A stretch of DNA of 42,340 nt. Source: Chara braunii (taxonomy: Eukaryota > Streptophyta > Charophyceae > Charales > Characeae). Below are positions 19,181 through 29,670 of the stretch, piece after piece. The stretch's first letter is position 1, and each line of letters opens with the position of its first letter. The stretch lies in contig BFEA01000380.1 in the NCBI GenBank assembly GCA_003427395.1, forward strand, positions 1,007,945-1,050,284, written 5' to 3'. The notes under the pieces are model-generated. The model did no database searches. It saw only the letters and a program-made list of their open reading frames with translations, and was not told the origin of the DNA. Made by a program: the position numbers and the translations under genes.

Positions 19181-19645
19181 ACGGATTGGCAGCGTGAGGC
19201 GATTTTCTCTACCCTGGCGTAGAAGGGAAATGACGGTCGCGCACACGTCATTGAATACGCATCTCGTATTGGACCGGACGAGAGGAGGAACGATTCGGCT
19301 TCGTAAGGAGAGTGCTACGCGGTGGTTTGGGGAATTCAACACTTCCATCCGTATCTGTACGGACATAAGTTTCTCCTCGTCACGGACCACGATCCCCTGC
19401 TGGTTCTCAAGAAGCTCACTAATTACACGGGCATGATTGGACGTTGGGTAGTACGGCTGCAAGAATACGATTTCGACATCATCCATCGGAAGACGGAGAG
19501 GCACGGGAACGTGGACGGATTGACACGACTCCACCGCCCGGCAAAGGTTGCTAAAGACGAAGAGATTACTCCGTGGAGAGAACCAAAACCAGCCAGCGGA
19601 CCGCAATACGGACAAGTGGCAGTCCTTCCTCGCAACAAGAAATAG
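19181..19645 (+). pseudogene. pol: Gypsy RNase H region
   Basis: The frame from 19322 to 19645 (107 residues) opens with VWGIQHFHPYLYGHKFLLVT, then DHDPL, GMIGRWVVRLQEYDFDI and HGNVDGLTRL. This is the typical C-terminal half of the RNase H-like domain that follows gypsy RT (the AV.WA...FR.YL.G..F.I.TDH..L and N..AD.LSR signatures). The first part of the domain (19181-19321) is in other phases. The last motif reads VDGLTR. It removed the RNA strand during reverse transcription in the intact element. Confidence 0.75.
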
Positions 19646-19648
19646 CAC

Positions 19649-20977
19649 GTGGCGATGGGTGACGGAGGCAACCCTGGGGCCCCTCTTTCCCCTCCCTCAT
19701 CTTCGTCCTTCCCCTCCCTACCTGACAATTTCTGCTATTTTTGCAAGGCCATTTCGAGAGTCTATTCGGTCTCTATGAGACCAAGCGTGGAAGGATATGT
19801 CGGGGAAGGATATGTCAAATGGGTAGACTGCCAGCGATGTATTTCACAAGCCCATGGTTCCTGTATCCAGTATCGGAATACGTCCAAACCCTGGTTGTGT
19901 CCTCTGTGTTGCACCGACAAAATCCCGACGGAGGCTCAATTTCTCGAAGGCATGTCGGAAGGACTAGAAAAGACTCGACGGTTTAAAAGAGATGAAGTAT
20001 GGACAAATGTCGTCCTGATAGCTACGGTGGCTGGGAACCCTCTCCGAGACTTCCCCAAGGAGGACCGTAGAAGAGTTAATGAGAGGGCGTGTGACTATCG
20101 ATGGAACGACGGACGGTTAGAAAAACGAAAAATGGACGAAAGTGGAATTTGGATGGTCCTGCCCAATCCATTTGTAAGGTATGACTGGGTTAAGTCGGCA
20201 CATGAAGAGACTACAACTCACTTTGCCGTACGAATTACAGAGGCGACAATTGACAAGAATGAATGGTATTGGTCTAATATTCGCTACGATGTTAAATTCA
20301 TCGTCCGAAATTGTCAGGTCTGCGCTGCTGACAAGGCACCGAATCAACCGCCTAGATCGATAGTGCCTACCGTAGTTGAACGACCATTCCAAAGGGTTAG
20401 TATGGACACCACATATATTGTCATTCCCCCGGCACCTAATAATTGCGAGTATTCAATTTTACTGGTTTTCGTAGACCATTTCTCGAAATGGTTGAGGCCT
20501 ATCCTTGTAAGATGCGACAGGCAGCCGAAAGCGTGCGATACGTTAATCGTTTTCTCGGGATGCACCAGAACATCGAGGAGATCCTGAAGGACAACAAGGC
20601 AAAATTTAGAGGGGAAGTTTTGAGGAATCTGGTCTTACATGGGTGTTTCCATTCGCGATACTGCTCCCCACATATCGCAATCCAAAGGAGTGGGAGAGAA
20701 CGCCAATGGAGTGATTAAGACCGCCGTGCGACGCAATATCGCGGCAAATGACACGAGGCCTTAGCCCGATATCGTGGACCATATTCTGGCTATCCACTGG
20801 GGGACATCCCGCGAGTCCACGGGTCTGGCCCTTTTCCAACTACGGACTAATAGCCTGCTCTGTGTAGCCCTGCCGATCCTAAATGATGAGACGGCCCTTC
20901 CGCGGCAGAACACCAGAGCGACGGTTAAGGATAAGGCCCACCGCCAGCTAGAGCTGATGGAAAAAGCCCTCCCCTAA
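19649..20977 (+). pseudogene. pol: PHD-finger-like module plus integrase (frameshifted)
   Basis: The first frame (19649-20587, 312 residues) begins with a C4HC3 pattern typical of PHD fingers: C29, C32, C61, C64, H69, C72, C84, C87, with the usual Trp two residues before the last Cys pair (W82). The integrase zinc-binding HHCC follows: H185, H191, C222, C225. The core begins at D253 (codon at 20405) in RVSMDTTY. Then the reading shifts: the second Asp (KDNKAKF, codon at 20590) and the Glu (GVGENANG, codon at 20696) lie in different phases, spaced as in a D-x35-E catalytic core. A stop (TAG, 20761) breaks the reading later, and the frame ends in ALP at 20977. Integrases join retroelement cDNA to chromosomes. 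PHD fingers read histone H3 tails, which suggests a targeting role (inference). The gene is broken. Confidence 0.75.
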
Positions 20978-21240
20978 CTGACCCAAAAAAGATAGCGTAT
21001 GACGGCAATGGCCCATGGTAAACAGGTCTGGAGCTACGAGGCCCGAAATGGGAATGTTGGGCCTCGGCCCCAATAGAAATTGGGGGACATCGTGCAGGTG
21101 AGGAAATGTTAGCGCCACGATTCTTCGGGCGATTTCGCGTAGTCGAGCTCGGTCCATCGAGGTGAACACGGTGCCGCTTGCGCCGGAGGTGTCGGGAAGT
21201 CGATCGGCTCGTTCGATCGTTCGACACGTGTTCTACCTTC
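20978..21240 (+). pseudogene. pol: Integrase C-terminal remnant
   Basis: Short pieces in different phases recall the SH3-like C-terminal domain of gypsy integrases: GDIVQVR (near 21084), FGRFRVVELGPSR (near 21125) and SFDRSTRVL (near 21208). Stops and frameshifts separate them. A chromodomain could follow in chromoviruses, but I see no chromodomain signature. Confidence 0.45.
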
Positions 21241-21364
21241 GTCCTCTTCCCTCTTCCCTTTCTCCACCATCATCCGCATCGTCCCTCGGCCAAGACGAGG
21301 ACGACGACTCTCTAGAATCCTCCTTTCTCTCTTAACCATCGTCTTGGACCCTGCCTCCATCACC

Positions 21365-21961
21365 ATGAGTTTTTCGACGGAGCAAGTGATCAGCGAGCAA
21401 CTAATGGTACTTGGGGGAACCTTCTCAACGATCTGATAAGTACGGCGTCGTTGGTTGAGTCCAGATCTTCCTCGATTCGCGGCCTTCTTCAGTACGGCGC
21501 CCATTCACGCGACGACGGAGTTCCAGTACGGGCAGTCCGGAGTGGCACGAGTACTGGCCGAGGTGTCGGCCTTTTTGCGCCTATTCCACCAGGTGAGAGC
21601 CACGTGTCAGTCATCGTCATCTTTACAGGTGACCTCACGACGCTACATCCAGCACGACACACCGCCATCCTCCGACATCTGCGAGACTGGGCAACTAGCG
21701 TCTTAGCTGAGTGGGTGCGATTATTGGCCCGACCGCGCGATCGTATCGTAACAACGAACGACATCGACCTTCAACTTTGGCTCTCCCCCGCCGCGCCAGA
21801 AATCACCCTTCCTGTGCTTCGTCCCTTCGCTCGGCCTCAATGAACTGCCATCGCCTCTCTACCTTCTGTCTCCCCTCTGACATTCCCACGTTTTGGCAAT
21901 CCACTGCGGAAGCGTCCCTCTCCTTCACGATCAAGCCATTAGATGTGCCGATTCTAGACAA
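21365..21961 (+). pseudogene. Accessory ORF downstream of integrase, N-terminal part (broken)
   Basis: Coding-like sequence begins with MSFSTEQVISEQLMVLGG (21365) and stops after 25 residues or so. It continues in other phases as GESHVSVIVIFTGDLTTLHP and DWATSVLAEWVRLLARPRDR (frame 21451-21843), then IPTFWQSTAEASLSFTIKPL (frame 21711-21980). Similar composition and lack of alternatives suggest one former reading frame with several indels. I recognise no domain. Its position 3' of integrase is where some plant gypsy elements carry an extra or envelope-like ORF, but I see no signal peptide or membrane segment. Confidence 0.4.
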
Positions 21962-21992
21962 AGTCAAGTGGACGCACTAGTGGCAAACCTAC

Positions 21993-22913
21993 GTGGCACT
22001 CAGTTTCTTCCTCCTCGGGGTCGCCTTCCATTGGGCGGAACCCACGGACAGGAGTGTGGAAGATGAGATCCCGGACGACGAGGTGGAATTGCTGCTCATC
22101 CAAGGGTGGAGAACAGACACGGAGGGAAATTTTTTGGGGATCGTGTTTGGAGAAGTGCGCAACGGCCATCTAGGCTCCATTACGGACAAGCTACTGGTGT
22201 TTCTAACCCAAGTGCCACACGATCTGCCGTTGGAGATCCTCTCGCATTGCGACGAGAGACCAGGGACAGCCACGCTCACTCGGACCCTCGAACCGCATCT
22301 TCTTTGGTCCACCTGTATGAAACTGGAGGAGGGGAGCTATTACGTACCCTCGGCGGGTGTGTATCTACACGTCAACGTCACCAATCTCTCTACGTGGGAC
22401 CTGCTCATCCGACGCACTCCCGCAGGAGAGACAAGTGAAGAAGAGGAGGAGGACGACGAAGAAGAAGTATCGGCCGAGGAAGAAGATAGGGAGTCCGATC
22501 CCGATTACCAGGGATCAGAGGACGCCGAGTCGGAAGAGGCCAGTTCAGGACAAGCGGGATCGGAGGAAGAAAAAGGTGGAGCGGGGGAGTCGAGTGGTCC
22601 CGACGAGCTGAGCCGAGAAGAAAGAGAAGCTGTGGCGCAGAGGAGACGAGCAGCAGCGGAAGAAGGGTGGTCGATCGAAGAATCAAGAGGTCCGCCACAA
22701 CTGCTGCAGGACGATCTGGCGTGCATTCCACAACCGCCGCAGGAGGAGGACGAACGAGATGGAAACACCCCCGCAGAGGGATCAAGAAGCCGGCGCCGCC
22801 GAAGAAGTCAATCGCCCTCCCAATCCTCCCCAGTTCGACGCGCAGCCCTTCGTTTACGTCGAGATGCAGGCGCACGTGCTTCGTCCCCGGTCGTTATCCC
22901 GTTGTCCCCGTGA
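21993..22913 (+). CDS. Accessory ORF of the retroelement: acidic then Arg/Ser-rich protein
   Basis: This 306-residue open frame is the longest intact one in the element after the protease frame. Without the upstream stop at 21978-21980 it would continue from the preceding fragment. The first 140 residues look like a folded domain of unknown kind (SFFLLGVAFHWAEP, then VPHDLPLEILSHCDERPGTA and SAGVYLHVNVTNLSTWDLLI). Residues about 147-195 are dominated by Glu and Asp. The C-terminus is Arg/Ser-rich (SRSRRRRRSQSP). No known family is recognised. Acidic and basic tails would suit a chromatin- or RNA-binding role, which is a guess. Confidence 0.45.
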   Translation: MALSFFLLGVAFHWAEPTDRSVEDEIPDDEVELLLIQGWRTDTEGNFLGIVFGEVRNGHLGSITDKLLVFLTQVPHDLPLEILSHCDERPGTATLTRTLEPHLLWSTCMKLEEGSYYVPSAGVYLHVNVTNLSTWDLLIRRTPAGETSEEEEEDDEEEVSAEEEDRESDPDYQGSEDAESEEASSGQAGSEEEKGGAGESSGPDELSREEREAVAQRRRAAAEEGWSIEESRGPPQLLQDDLACIPQPPQEEDERDGNTPAEGSRSRRRRRSQSPSQSSPVRRAALRLRRDAGARASSPVVIPLSP

Positions 22914-23397
22914 CTTCCTCACCATCCAGCAGCTCCTAGGCCCGCCCCCGTTTCCTGATACATGACAGCCATTTCCCCTCTCCCTCTTCTATCACCGCTA
23001 CGCCACCCACCTTCGGGTTACCCTCTTCCCACATGCTACTACTTGCTCCCTCGTTACTTCCTTCCCCCTCCACGTCCTCCTCTTTAGTGTGGATTGGCGG
23101 GAGTATAGTCATCTAGAGGTCTACTGCGTCGTCGCGGGCACGATCCCCGTGTGCGAAGAGTATAATGACTTCCGCCCTGCCATTCGCCGCACCCTTTGCA
23201 CCTTCTACCCCGACGCCACACCCTTTGCACCTTCTACCCCGACTACCTCAGCTCTCTCCCCCATCAACGTCGGCACCCTCGCTTCCCCCGCATCCATCGC
23301 TCCATTCAATACATCCCACTCCCTTCTAGTGATGAGGAACTTTACCGCTTCATGCCTCCTCTCCCCCAGATCTATCCACCACCTCCCCCACCCGTAA
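22759..23397 (+). pseudogene. Second accessory ORF, overlapping, with one internal stop
   Basis: In the +1 phase relative to the preceding ORF, METPPQRDQEAGAAEEVNRP opens a frame running to a TGA at 22963-22965. The same phase then continues without stops through LFYHRYATHLRVTLFPHATT and DWREYSHLEVYCVVAGTIPV to 23397, about 210 residues in total. Protein-like composition on both sides of the stop suggests one former ORF with a nonsense change, or readthrough. No domain is recognised. The last part holds a repeat of TTTGCACCTTCTACCCCGAC (23193 and 23224). Confidence 0.4.
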
Positions 23398-23430
23398 TTA
23401 GACTCCCTTTCCCGGGCACTATTTTGGATT

Positions 23431-25968
23431 GAGAGCACGCATGCCACGATGGATGACTTGCACTATCAGATCCTAGGGTAAGTGACACGTGTTGGCTCCG
23501 CTTCGATCATCGGATAACTGGTCGGCGCCTGACGAGAGAGCAAGCGGGAGCTTGCTCAAGATTGGAACCCCCTGGGCGTGTGACGCACCATCTTCTGTAA
23601 TCGTGGGACTTTCTGATCCATAGCGCAAGTCAGACTGCATTCATGTGCAAAGACGAGTACTAAACTTGATTTGAGAATCTCCGGTGAGGGTGCTGCATCA
23701 GTCCAGGATCACTGGCGCAGGTTGTTCCAACTAATCCCCTCGTTACCTCATGAAACGAGATCAGGTTGTGCCTTTTCACACCAGCCCTTGGCATGCATCC
23801 GCTGTGGATGAGTTGAGTTGACTATAGGCTATCCACTCCTTGAGTCCTTGTGAGATGCTTGCTGCATAGGGTTTACTCATGTTCTACGTAAGGATAGTAG
23901 TCCTCCTGCCCCGTTGACACATCACACGAAATGCAGACGGACATCAACCTTCACCTTCGTGCAACATGGACAGGTCAGCATGCATCATCCGCCCTTCGTT
24001 CTTATGGCCACGTGGCACAAGGAGGAAGGCTTACAGACCCGACTCAAAATCCGAGCAGAATATTCAATTTGCAACTTGTTGCTGGCTGCCTGCCGGAAAC
24101 GACCGCAAGTAGCTTCATAAAGACGTTGTTATAAATTTTTGCCTTGGGTTCATCTCCACTGAGAAGCTTGGTAGCTTAATAGATTAGAGTCCGTGTACTC
24201 AATTCCGTATAGGAAAACATTTTTGCTTAGTCTGCTACGTAAAGTGCTGTCTTTACAGGTATCTCTCCACAAGCACGAGCTGATAGTGACCTCCAGTCCC
24301 TCGTCTTGTCTGATCTGACTTGCAACCATTTTGACAATCCCCTTTGACGCAGCCTACCACAAGGGTCATGTTCATGTGTGTCCCATTTGCTCATCGGACA
24401 AGGTTTCTTATACAGCCAGGCGAAATCGAAACAACTCCCTCGTTAGACCAACTTAGGCAGTCCATATGGCATTCCAGGTAGTAAGTTTCATCCTAGGTAG
24501 CATACACACACAGCTTAGCCGGATTTTAGACCACGGGCAGTACACCGATGGAACTGCTCTCAGTAAGTACAGCTTGCGTGTCACTTGGAGCAGGTTTCTA
24601 TTCCATTGCGGAGAATGTCTGCAGAGTACTGAAATACCCTCTAGCCTGCTCGAACTGAAGGTACCTTCTCGATATGGCTGTGTTTGAGGCAAGCAGGTTA
24701 GGGGTACACAGGTTTGGACTAGCTAATCCCTGTCCAAGAGAACCTTAGCCAGAAGATGAGCAATCCTCCTCAGGACTACGGTCCTCGGGCTCATCGATAG
24801 GATCTTTGTTACTCAGATCTAGCACTCACTCTTCGTCATAGAGCTTGCCCCTCATTCCCTTCCCTAATTCTTGCTCAATTGCTCATTAGTTTGAGGTCAG
24901 AGTTTTACTATGGTAGACAGTTTTCAGACATGGGCTCACGCTGTACAGTTTTGACAAAATCTTAGACGTCGAACCCTCTCCCTTTTCATTCTAATCAAGA
25001 CTGGTAACCTCGTTCACATCGACCCATGGGAATGAGGGTAAAACTGTCGGCGTGTTATTCCAGCAAAGTAGTCCGACTGCACGAATTCAAGTGATCAAGG
25101 GTTCATAAGCTGCACGCATAGTCTTTGCCCGCTCTTCTATCTAACATTGTTCTCACACGAGGGTTAATTTCCTTCTGATCCATTTCCCATCTTTGGATCA
25201 GGGTCGGTATCGATAACAACAGAGTGATTAAGGAGGGAAATCTCTCAGCAAGCAAATTTAAACGAGTGTAACGTCACAAAAATAAGGGTTAGCCTAACAC
25301 CCAATCAGGTTGACTCAAAACAGACAAGGAGGTTTACTCGATCGATAGCAACAATTGACATGTCGTGCAAGCTCGCTGATCGTAGCCTGGTAAGCGCGTG
25401 TATTTTCCCCACATCCCGTATTCATTCTTAGTGTCCGAGTCAATCCAAATTGCTTCCCTCAAATCCCGTTCTCCAGACCAATTGGTGTTCACAGCGTATT
25501 GTAGGTAAGGATCGCAGGATGAACATCCAACTCGATGGTATGAACAGTTGTTATCCACAAAAATACTCACATGCAAAAGTGAGTCATGGAATAAACACCC
25601 GACTCTTGCCAAGTCTCATAGAACTCCAAAATAACTATTTTCCTCTTTCGACAACTAAGTCCTTGCTCATTCTTAGGCTTATCCTCGTTACATCACTTCA
25701 GAGGAATGAATTAAAGCCAGTCCTATTACGAAGGCTGACTGTAATTCTCTAAATCGTTCCAACAAAATTTTAGCTCTTTGCTTACCTCTTATCACGCTAT
25801 ATCTACTCCAACTTGTGTCTCACTGCTCATAGGCTCGTTGCTGAAAGCAGTGATCTCACTGCAAGCAACTGACAGCAAACGAAACCTGCATTAAACGTAA
25901 CCAAAGGTTAGTCCTCGCTGAGGACCTGCATTTCCCAGTCCTGCCTGCCCCTTATTCGAAGAGCATCT
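23431..25968. other. No gene recognised over 2.5 kb
   Basis: High-complexity sequence without long open frames or known motifs. The only recognised relation is the dispersed repeat near 23580 (TCTTCTGTAATCGTGGGACT), shared with 12230. GGAACCCCCTGGGCGTG at 23563 also occurs at 17700 inside pol, so retroelement-derived sequence may extend past 23.4 kb. The 3' LTR should lie here but was not identified. Confidence 0.4.
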
Positions 25969-26112
25969 GCCGCTGAGACGAGAAAACAGTGGCGATGGCA
26001 ACAGGAAATGAGAGCCCTGCACAAGACGTGTTCGTCGCCAGCCGCTGAGACGAGAAAACAGTGGCGATGGCAACAGGAAATGAAAGCCCCGCACGAAACG
26101 TGTTCGTAGCCA
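25969..26112. repeat. 72-bp tandem duplication
   Basis: GCCGCTGAGACGAGAAAACA starts both units (25969 and 26041), which run through GTGGCGATGGCAACAGGAAA to ACGTGTTCGTMGCCA. The copies differ at about six positions. The unit is a multiple of three and is open in minus-strand frames, but those frames hold no recognisable domain. Confidence 0.9.
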
Positions 26113-28570
26113 CAAGACAAGACATGGGATGGTCCCCATGGGCATGCTAGTCGCCCCCTTCCTTTCCCGGACAGCTCACATCTTTACTAGTATTTCATTC
26201 TTGACGACTTCTGTGTACCAGTGGGACATGGCACATACTTAGTCCATTCGGGGCAGGGAGACGCGTGGTTCACCCTTTTTCTGCCTTTTACAAACCAAGC
26301 AACAATGTGAGCATGTAAAGGTCACACACCGTGGTTCCCATTGCTCAACAGGGCTACACGAAGCCTGCATTAAGATTGCTGACGTCAACTAAACAAAACC
26401 GCGTATGCCTCTCCGCTGGTCACCCTTCGCAGCGGTCGAGCATGGCGTACACTGATTGCGTGAAAAGCATGCGCCAAACCTTTCATGTAAGTACACTCTA
26501 AAAGCCGACGACAACGACAAACGGCTTCATGTGATGATCACCCTCGTGCGACGCATGTCATCGTGCCCACCTCTCTCCCTGAACGGGTCATACACGGGAC
26601 GTCCAAAGCGTGCACGCAGAGGTCACAGATCAGCACGACTGATGCTCGCCCCAATCACAGTGGAAGCAAGAAGAGAACTATGTCTGAGTACATGGCGAGA
26701 ACTAAGCATGCCCCTGGTGGCCACGATCACCAGGCATCCTTCGCTGTGGGGTGTAACCTGGTTGACTCCTGCTGGTACTTTCTCCCACTCTCTTCCTCTT
26801 GATTGTGCTTACCCGCGTCCTTGTAGCTACCCGTCTCTCTCCCAAAAAAACAGTCGACACGCGTTAACCCATGAGCCTCTCCCTTCTCGTCCTTGTCACA
26901 CGTGTCTCCCTCTTCTCCCTCGCTTGTCATCCCCTTCTCCTCTCGGGCTCATTATTGAGCTTCTCTCTTAACCCCCTCTCTGGCTGTGTCCGGCTCTCTC
27001 CTTCCTGACAGCCTGGCGGCTCTGACTTTTCTGTGTCTGTGAGTTGCCCTCTGGGCCACTCTCCACAGGCTCAACAACCGGATGGTCCTTCCGCCATTGG
27101 TCCAGTCTGTGCCAGGACCAGGTCTCCACCACGCTGACCTCACTTTCACCCCCCGAGTCCCAGTCCAAGTGAGCTTGCTCACGCTCCACCCTGTCCATGG
27201 AGGTTCCCACCTCATGCTAGGCAACGGTTACCTGGACCTCTGCTGTGACACCATCCCATCTACATCTACGCTTGGCCCTGTGCTTCGCTTTAGTCACGGG
27301 CGCCTGCAGTTTTGGATCCGCTCTCATCTCTTTCCCCTAGCCCCCTCTACGCTGATTTTTAACTTGGCTTCATCTCCCCCATCATAGTTGAGGATGGTGG
27401 TGATCCAGGGTCCCTCCCTGGACATCGGCCTCCAGCGAGTTATGAGGTTCCATCAATCAGGCCTGTAGCCGTGCAGAGCCATAGCTGCACACTTTTCAGA
27501 ATAGCTGAGTTTCAACATCCAGTGCCTTCGCACTCAAAGAGCCTTTCACCTGCTTTCCTCACCGCCCTGCACTCCCTTCTTCACATTACCCACGTTGGCA
27601 AAACAAGGCAGCCTACCGGCTAGCTACGAATAGCACGGTTGTCCCTGTTTTTATAAGATTACTATAGGCTGCAGTCCCTGCATTCTGAATGACGGACTCA
27701 AATTACTTTTTAGAAACCTCGCATATTGGTAGTTTATAATTCAAAAATTAATAAAATAAGGCAAAGTGAAATAAACAAAAAATAACAAAATAATGAGGTG
27801 GAGACTCCAACGGTCTTATCACCCACAGCACCTTTCCACCGTCAACCGCCCGTCACCTTGTCCTTGGCATGAGTTAACCACAGATCCCTCTTCCCTTCAA
27901 AACGAGACACCGTATTGTCCCTAATGAGTACCCGTGAGTACCCGTGTCCGGTGGTAAGGAGGGGGCCCATGACCTCTCACGGGAGGTGATGAGTCTCCTA
28001 CCGATGCGGCCACGGGTGCTCCTATTTTGGGACCCTCACATCAGCGGTGCCTTACCCATCGAGCTCACGGAAACTAAAACAAAAAGTCGGGCAGCCCACA
28101 CCACCCATTCTCGACTTACGATTTCAAACTCGAACCGCTTCGTTTCCCTGCGACATTACTAGGCGGGGAACTAGAACTCAGGCAGGCTGAATAAGAGCAA
28201 CTGATAAAAGAAAAAGGAAAAAAAAAAGAACACTTCAACACCCTCTCCGCTACCGAATCATCTGACTTGACACCCGGGGTACCTGTCCAAGTTCTGACAC
28301 AAGTGTGAAAGGTAAGCCTTTTTCCTTTTTTTTCTTTTTGCATTTCATTCCTCTTTCCTTCTGTACTTGATCCAGAACACGGCCATCGGAGCCCGGCATG
28401 TTGCTGAGAAGCCCGCCCTAAACCTTTACTGCCGCGTCCTCCTTTGGAGGTTCCGTCGGTCTCTTCCGAGTCAGCCACAGGTCAGTTTGCTATATGGCAG
28501 GACTCCAAGCCTGCGTGTTTCAATAGGAGGGCTCAGCAGCAAAGCCTGGCATCCCGCACGACCCTGTGGA
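26113..28570. other. No gene recognised over 2.4 kb
   Basis: Pyrimidine-rich sequence from 26750 to 27400 gives a 171-aa plus-strand frame and two ~90-aa minus-strand frames in different phases, none with known motifs. An AT-rich patch lies at 27715-27800. GAGTACCCGTGAGTACCCGT near 27928 is a short tandem. Two minus-strand spots (about 27150-27190 and 28260-28300) share a weak ACTTGGAC...GTGTCAAGT-like similarity and could be relics of one repeat. Confidence 0.4.
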
Positions 28571-28660
28571 CTGGTATCTGGTACGCAGTGGAGGTAAGTG
28601 AGCGGCCGCCTGGTACACAGCGGGAGTACTCGAGCAGACACCCGGTACACAGCGGAGGGT
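28571..28660 (+). repeat. Degenerate ~37-bp tandem repeat, three copies
   Basis: TCTGGTACGCAGTGGAGG, CCTGGTACACAGCGGGAG and CCCGGTACACAGCGGAGG recur at about 28577, 28610 and 28642. The spacers between them differ in length. Confidence 0.7.
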
Positions 28661-29368
28661 CGCGGCATCGCACCCTCCAGCAGCGGGCCCCAGCTTACCA
28701 CTGGACAGCCCCGCCAATTTCCGCACCAAAGCAATTCCCCACATAACCCTACCAGGCCTCGCGCTCCCGCAAACAGCAGGTCAATGCCCCAGCTCCTACC
28801 AGCTTTGTTCTAGCGTTTGTCATCCATGTGCCATTGAACTCGTAGCGTCAGCAGGGTCATGGGTGAAGTACTAAACGCCACCAGAATCCCCGGTTCCAGT
28901 TGCTGCGATAACATGACGGAGATTAACAAGGATGCTAATCATTTTCAAATTGGAAAATTTGCTGAAACCATAATTCCGACAGACCTGCCAAAAACCCTAA
29001 ACCAAACAAAACTAGGCGAATACCCACACAGAACGCGACGGAGACCTCTGCTAACGCCGTCATACTCACGAAGTCCGGATCTCTCCACCAGGCCTCGCAG
29101 ATGAGATCGTCATTATGAAGCTTACTTGTGTCTTTGACGTTCGCAAGATACATCGTGTTTATAGCATCCTTCTAATGATGACATTGTATGAAGTGAGAAA
29201 ACTGTCAGCCTGAGGGTGGTACGATGACAATGTCAGGGTGCAAACAAAAGTGATAATCAGCCCGAAGTGGAAGATGGGAAGGGGAGGAGCGTTAACCATA
29301 GTAAGAAAGACTGGGATGAGCTGGGTGAGCCCACACTCTGTTATGTGAAGTAGTGAATTGGTTTTGCA
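28661..29368. other. No gene recognised
   Basis: I see no coding region, RNA gene or clear repeat here. Open frames are under 101 residues and overlap. Confidence 0.4.
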
Positions 29369-29376
29369 GTTCGCAC

Positions 29377-29662
29377 CTAGGCTACCAGAGTGGCCCGGGG
29401 TCACTTGCCCGGCCGGGCCAAAATAATTAAAAACTAAATAAATAAATAAAATATTTTTCAATTTTATTTTTTATTTTAAATTTGGTGCAGAATTTCGATG
29501 TGACCCTGAGGCAAAAGTTATTCAGTTTATTTTTCTGCATAACATAATTTTTTTTCAGTTTTTTTTTTTTTTTTTTTNNNNNNNNNNTTTTTTTGCGGGG
29601 ACCTTACCTGATCCTTGCACGGGCTGGCCACCCGGGACCCGGCGGCCCGGCTGGTAGCCTAG
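29377..29662. mobile_element. hAT-like MITE, copy 2 (286 bp incl. gap)
   Basis: The perfect 10-bp inverted ends CTAGGCTACC and GGTAGCCTAG are flanked by a perfect 8-bp target duplication, GTTCGCAC (29369-29376 and 29663-29670). An 8-bp duplication is the hallmark of hAT transposition. The interior matches the reverse complement of copy 1, for example GGGTCACTTGCCCGGCCGGG and TGTGACCCTGAGGCAAAAGT. A 10-N assembly gap sits inside its poly-T tract. There is no transposase. Confidence 0.9.
29578..29587. other. Assembly gap (10 N)
   Basis: Ten Ns interrupt a poly-T run in the MITE. The true number of Ts is unknown. The protein frame that crosses it on the minus strand is meaningless. Confidence 0.99.
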
Positions 29663-29670
29663 GTTCGCAC

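Larger units (their letters stand above)
16054..23430 (+). mobile_element. Decayed Ty3/gypsy LTR retrotransposon with extra ORFs
   Basis: The order gag, protease, reverse transcriptase, RNase H, integrase on one strand identifies a Ty3/gypsy (Metaviridae-type) element. Additional features are a PHD-finger-like module between RNase H and integrase and about 2 kb of further coding-like sequence after integrase. All modules carry frameshifts or stops, gag is shortened, and a hAT-like MITE is inserted at 18118. Ends are approximate because no LTR pair was found. It is a non-autonomous relic. Confidence 0.8.

Noticed and set aside
21084-21240. Chromodomain at the integrase C-terminus
   Set aside because: Only SH3-like fragments are visible; no aromatic cage or chromodomain core pattern follows.
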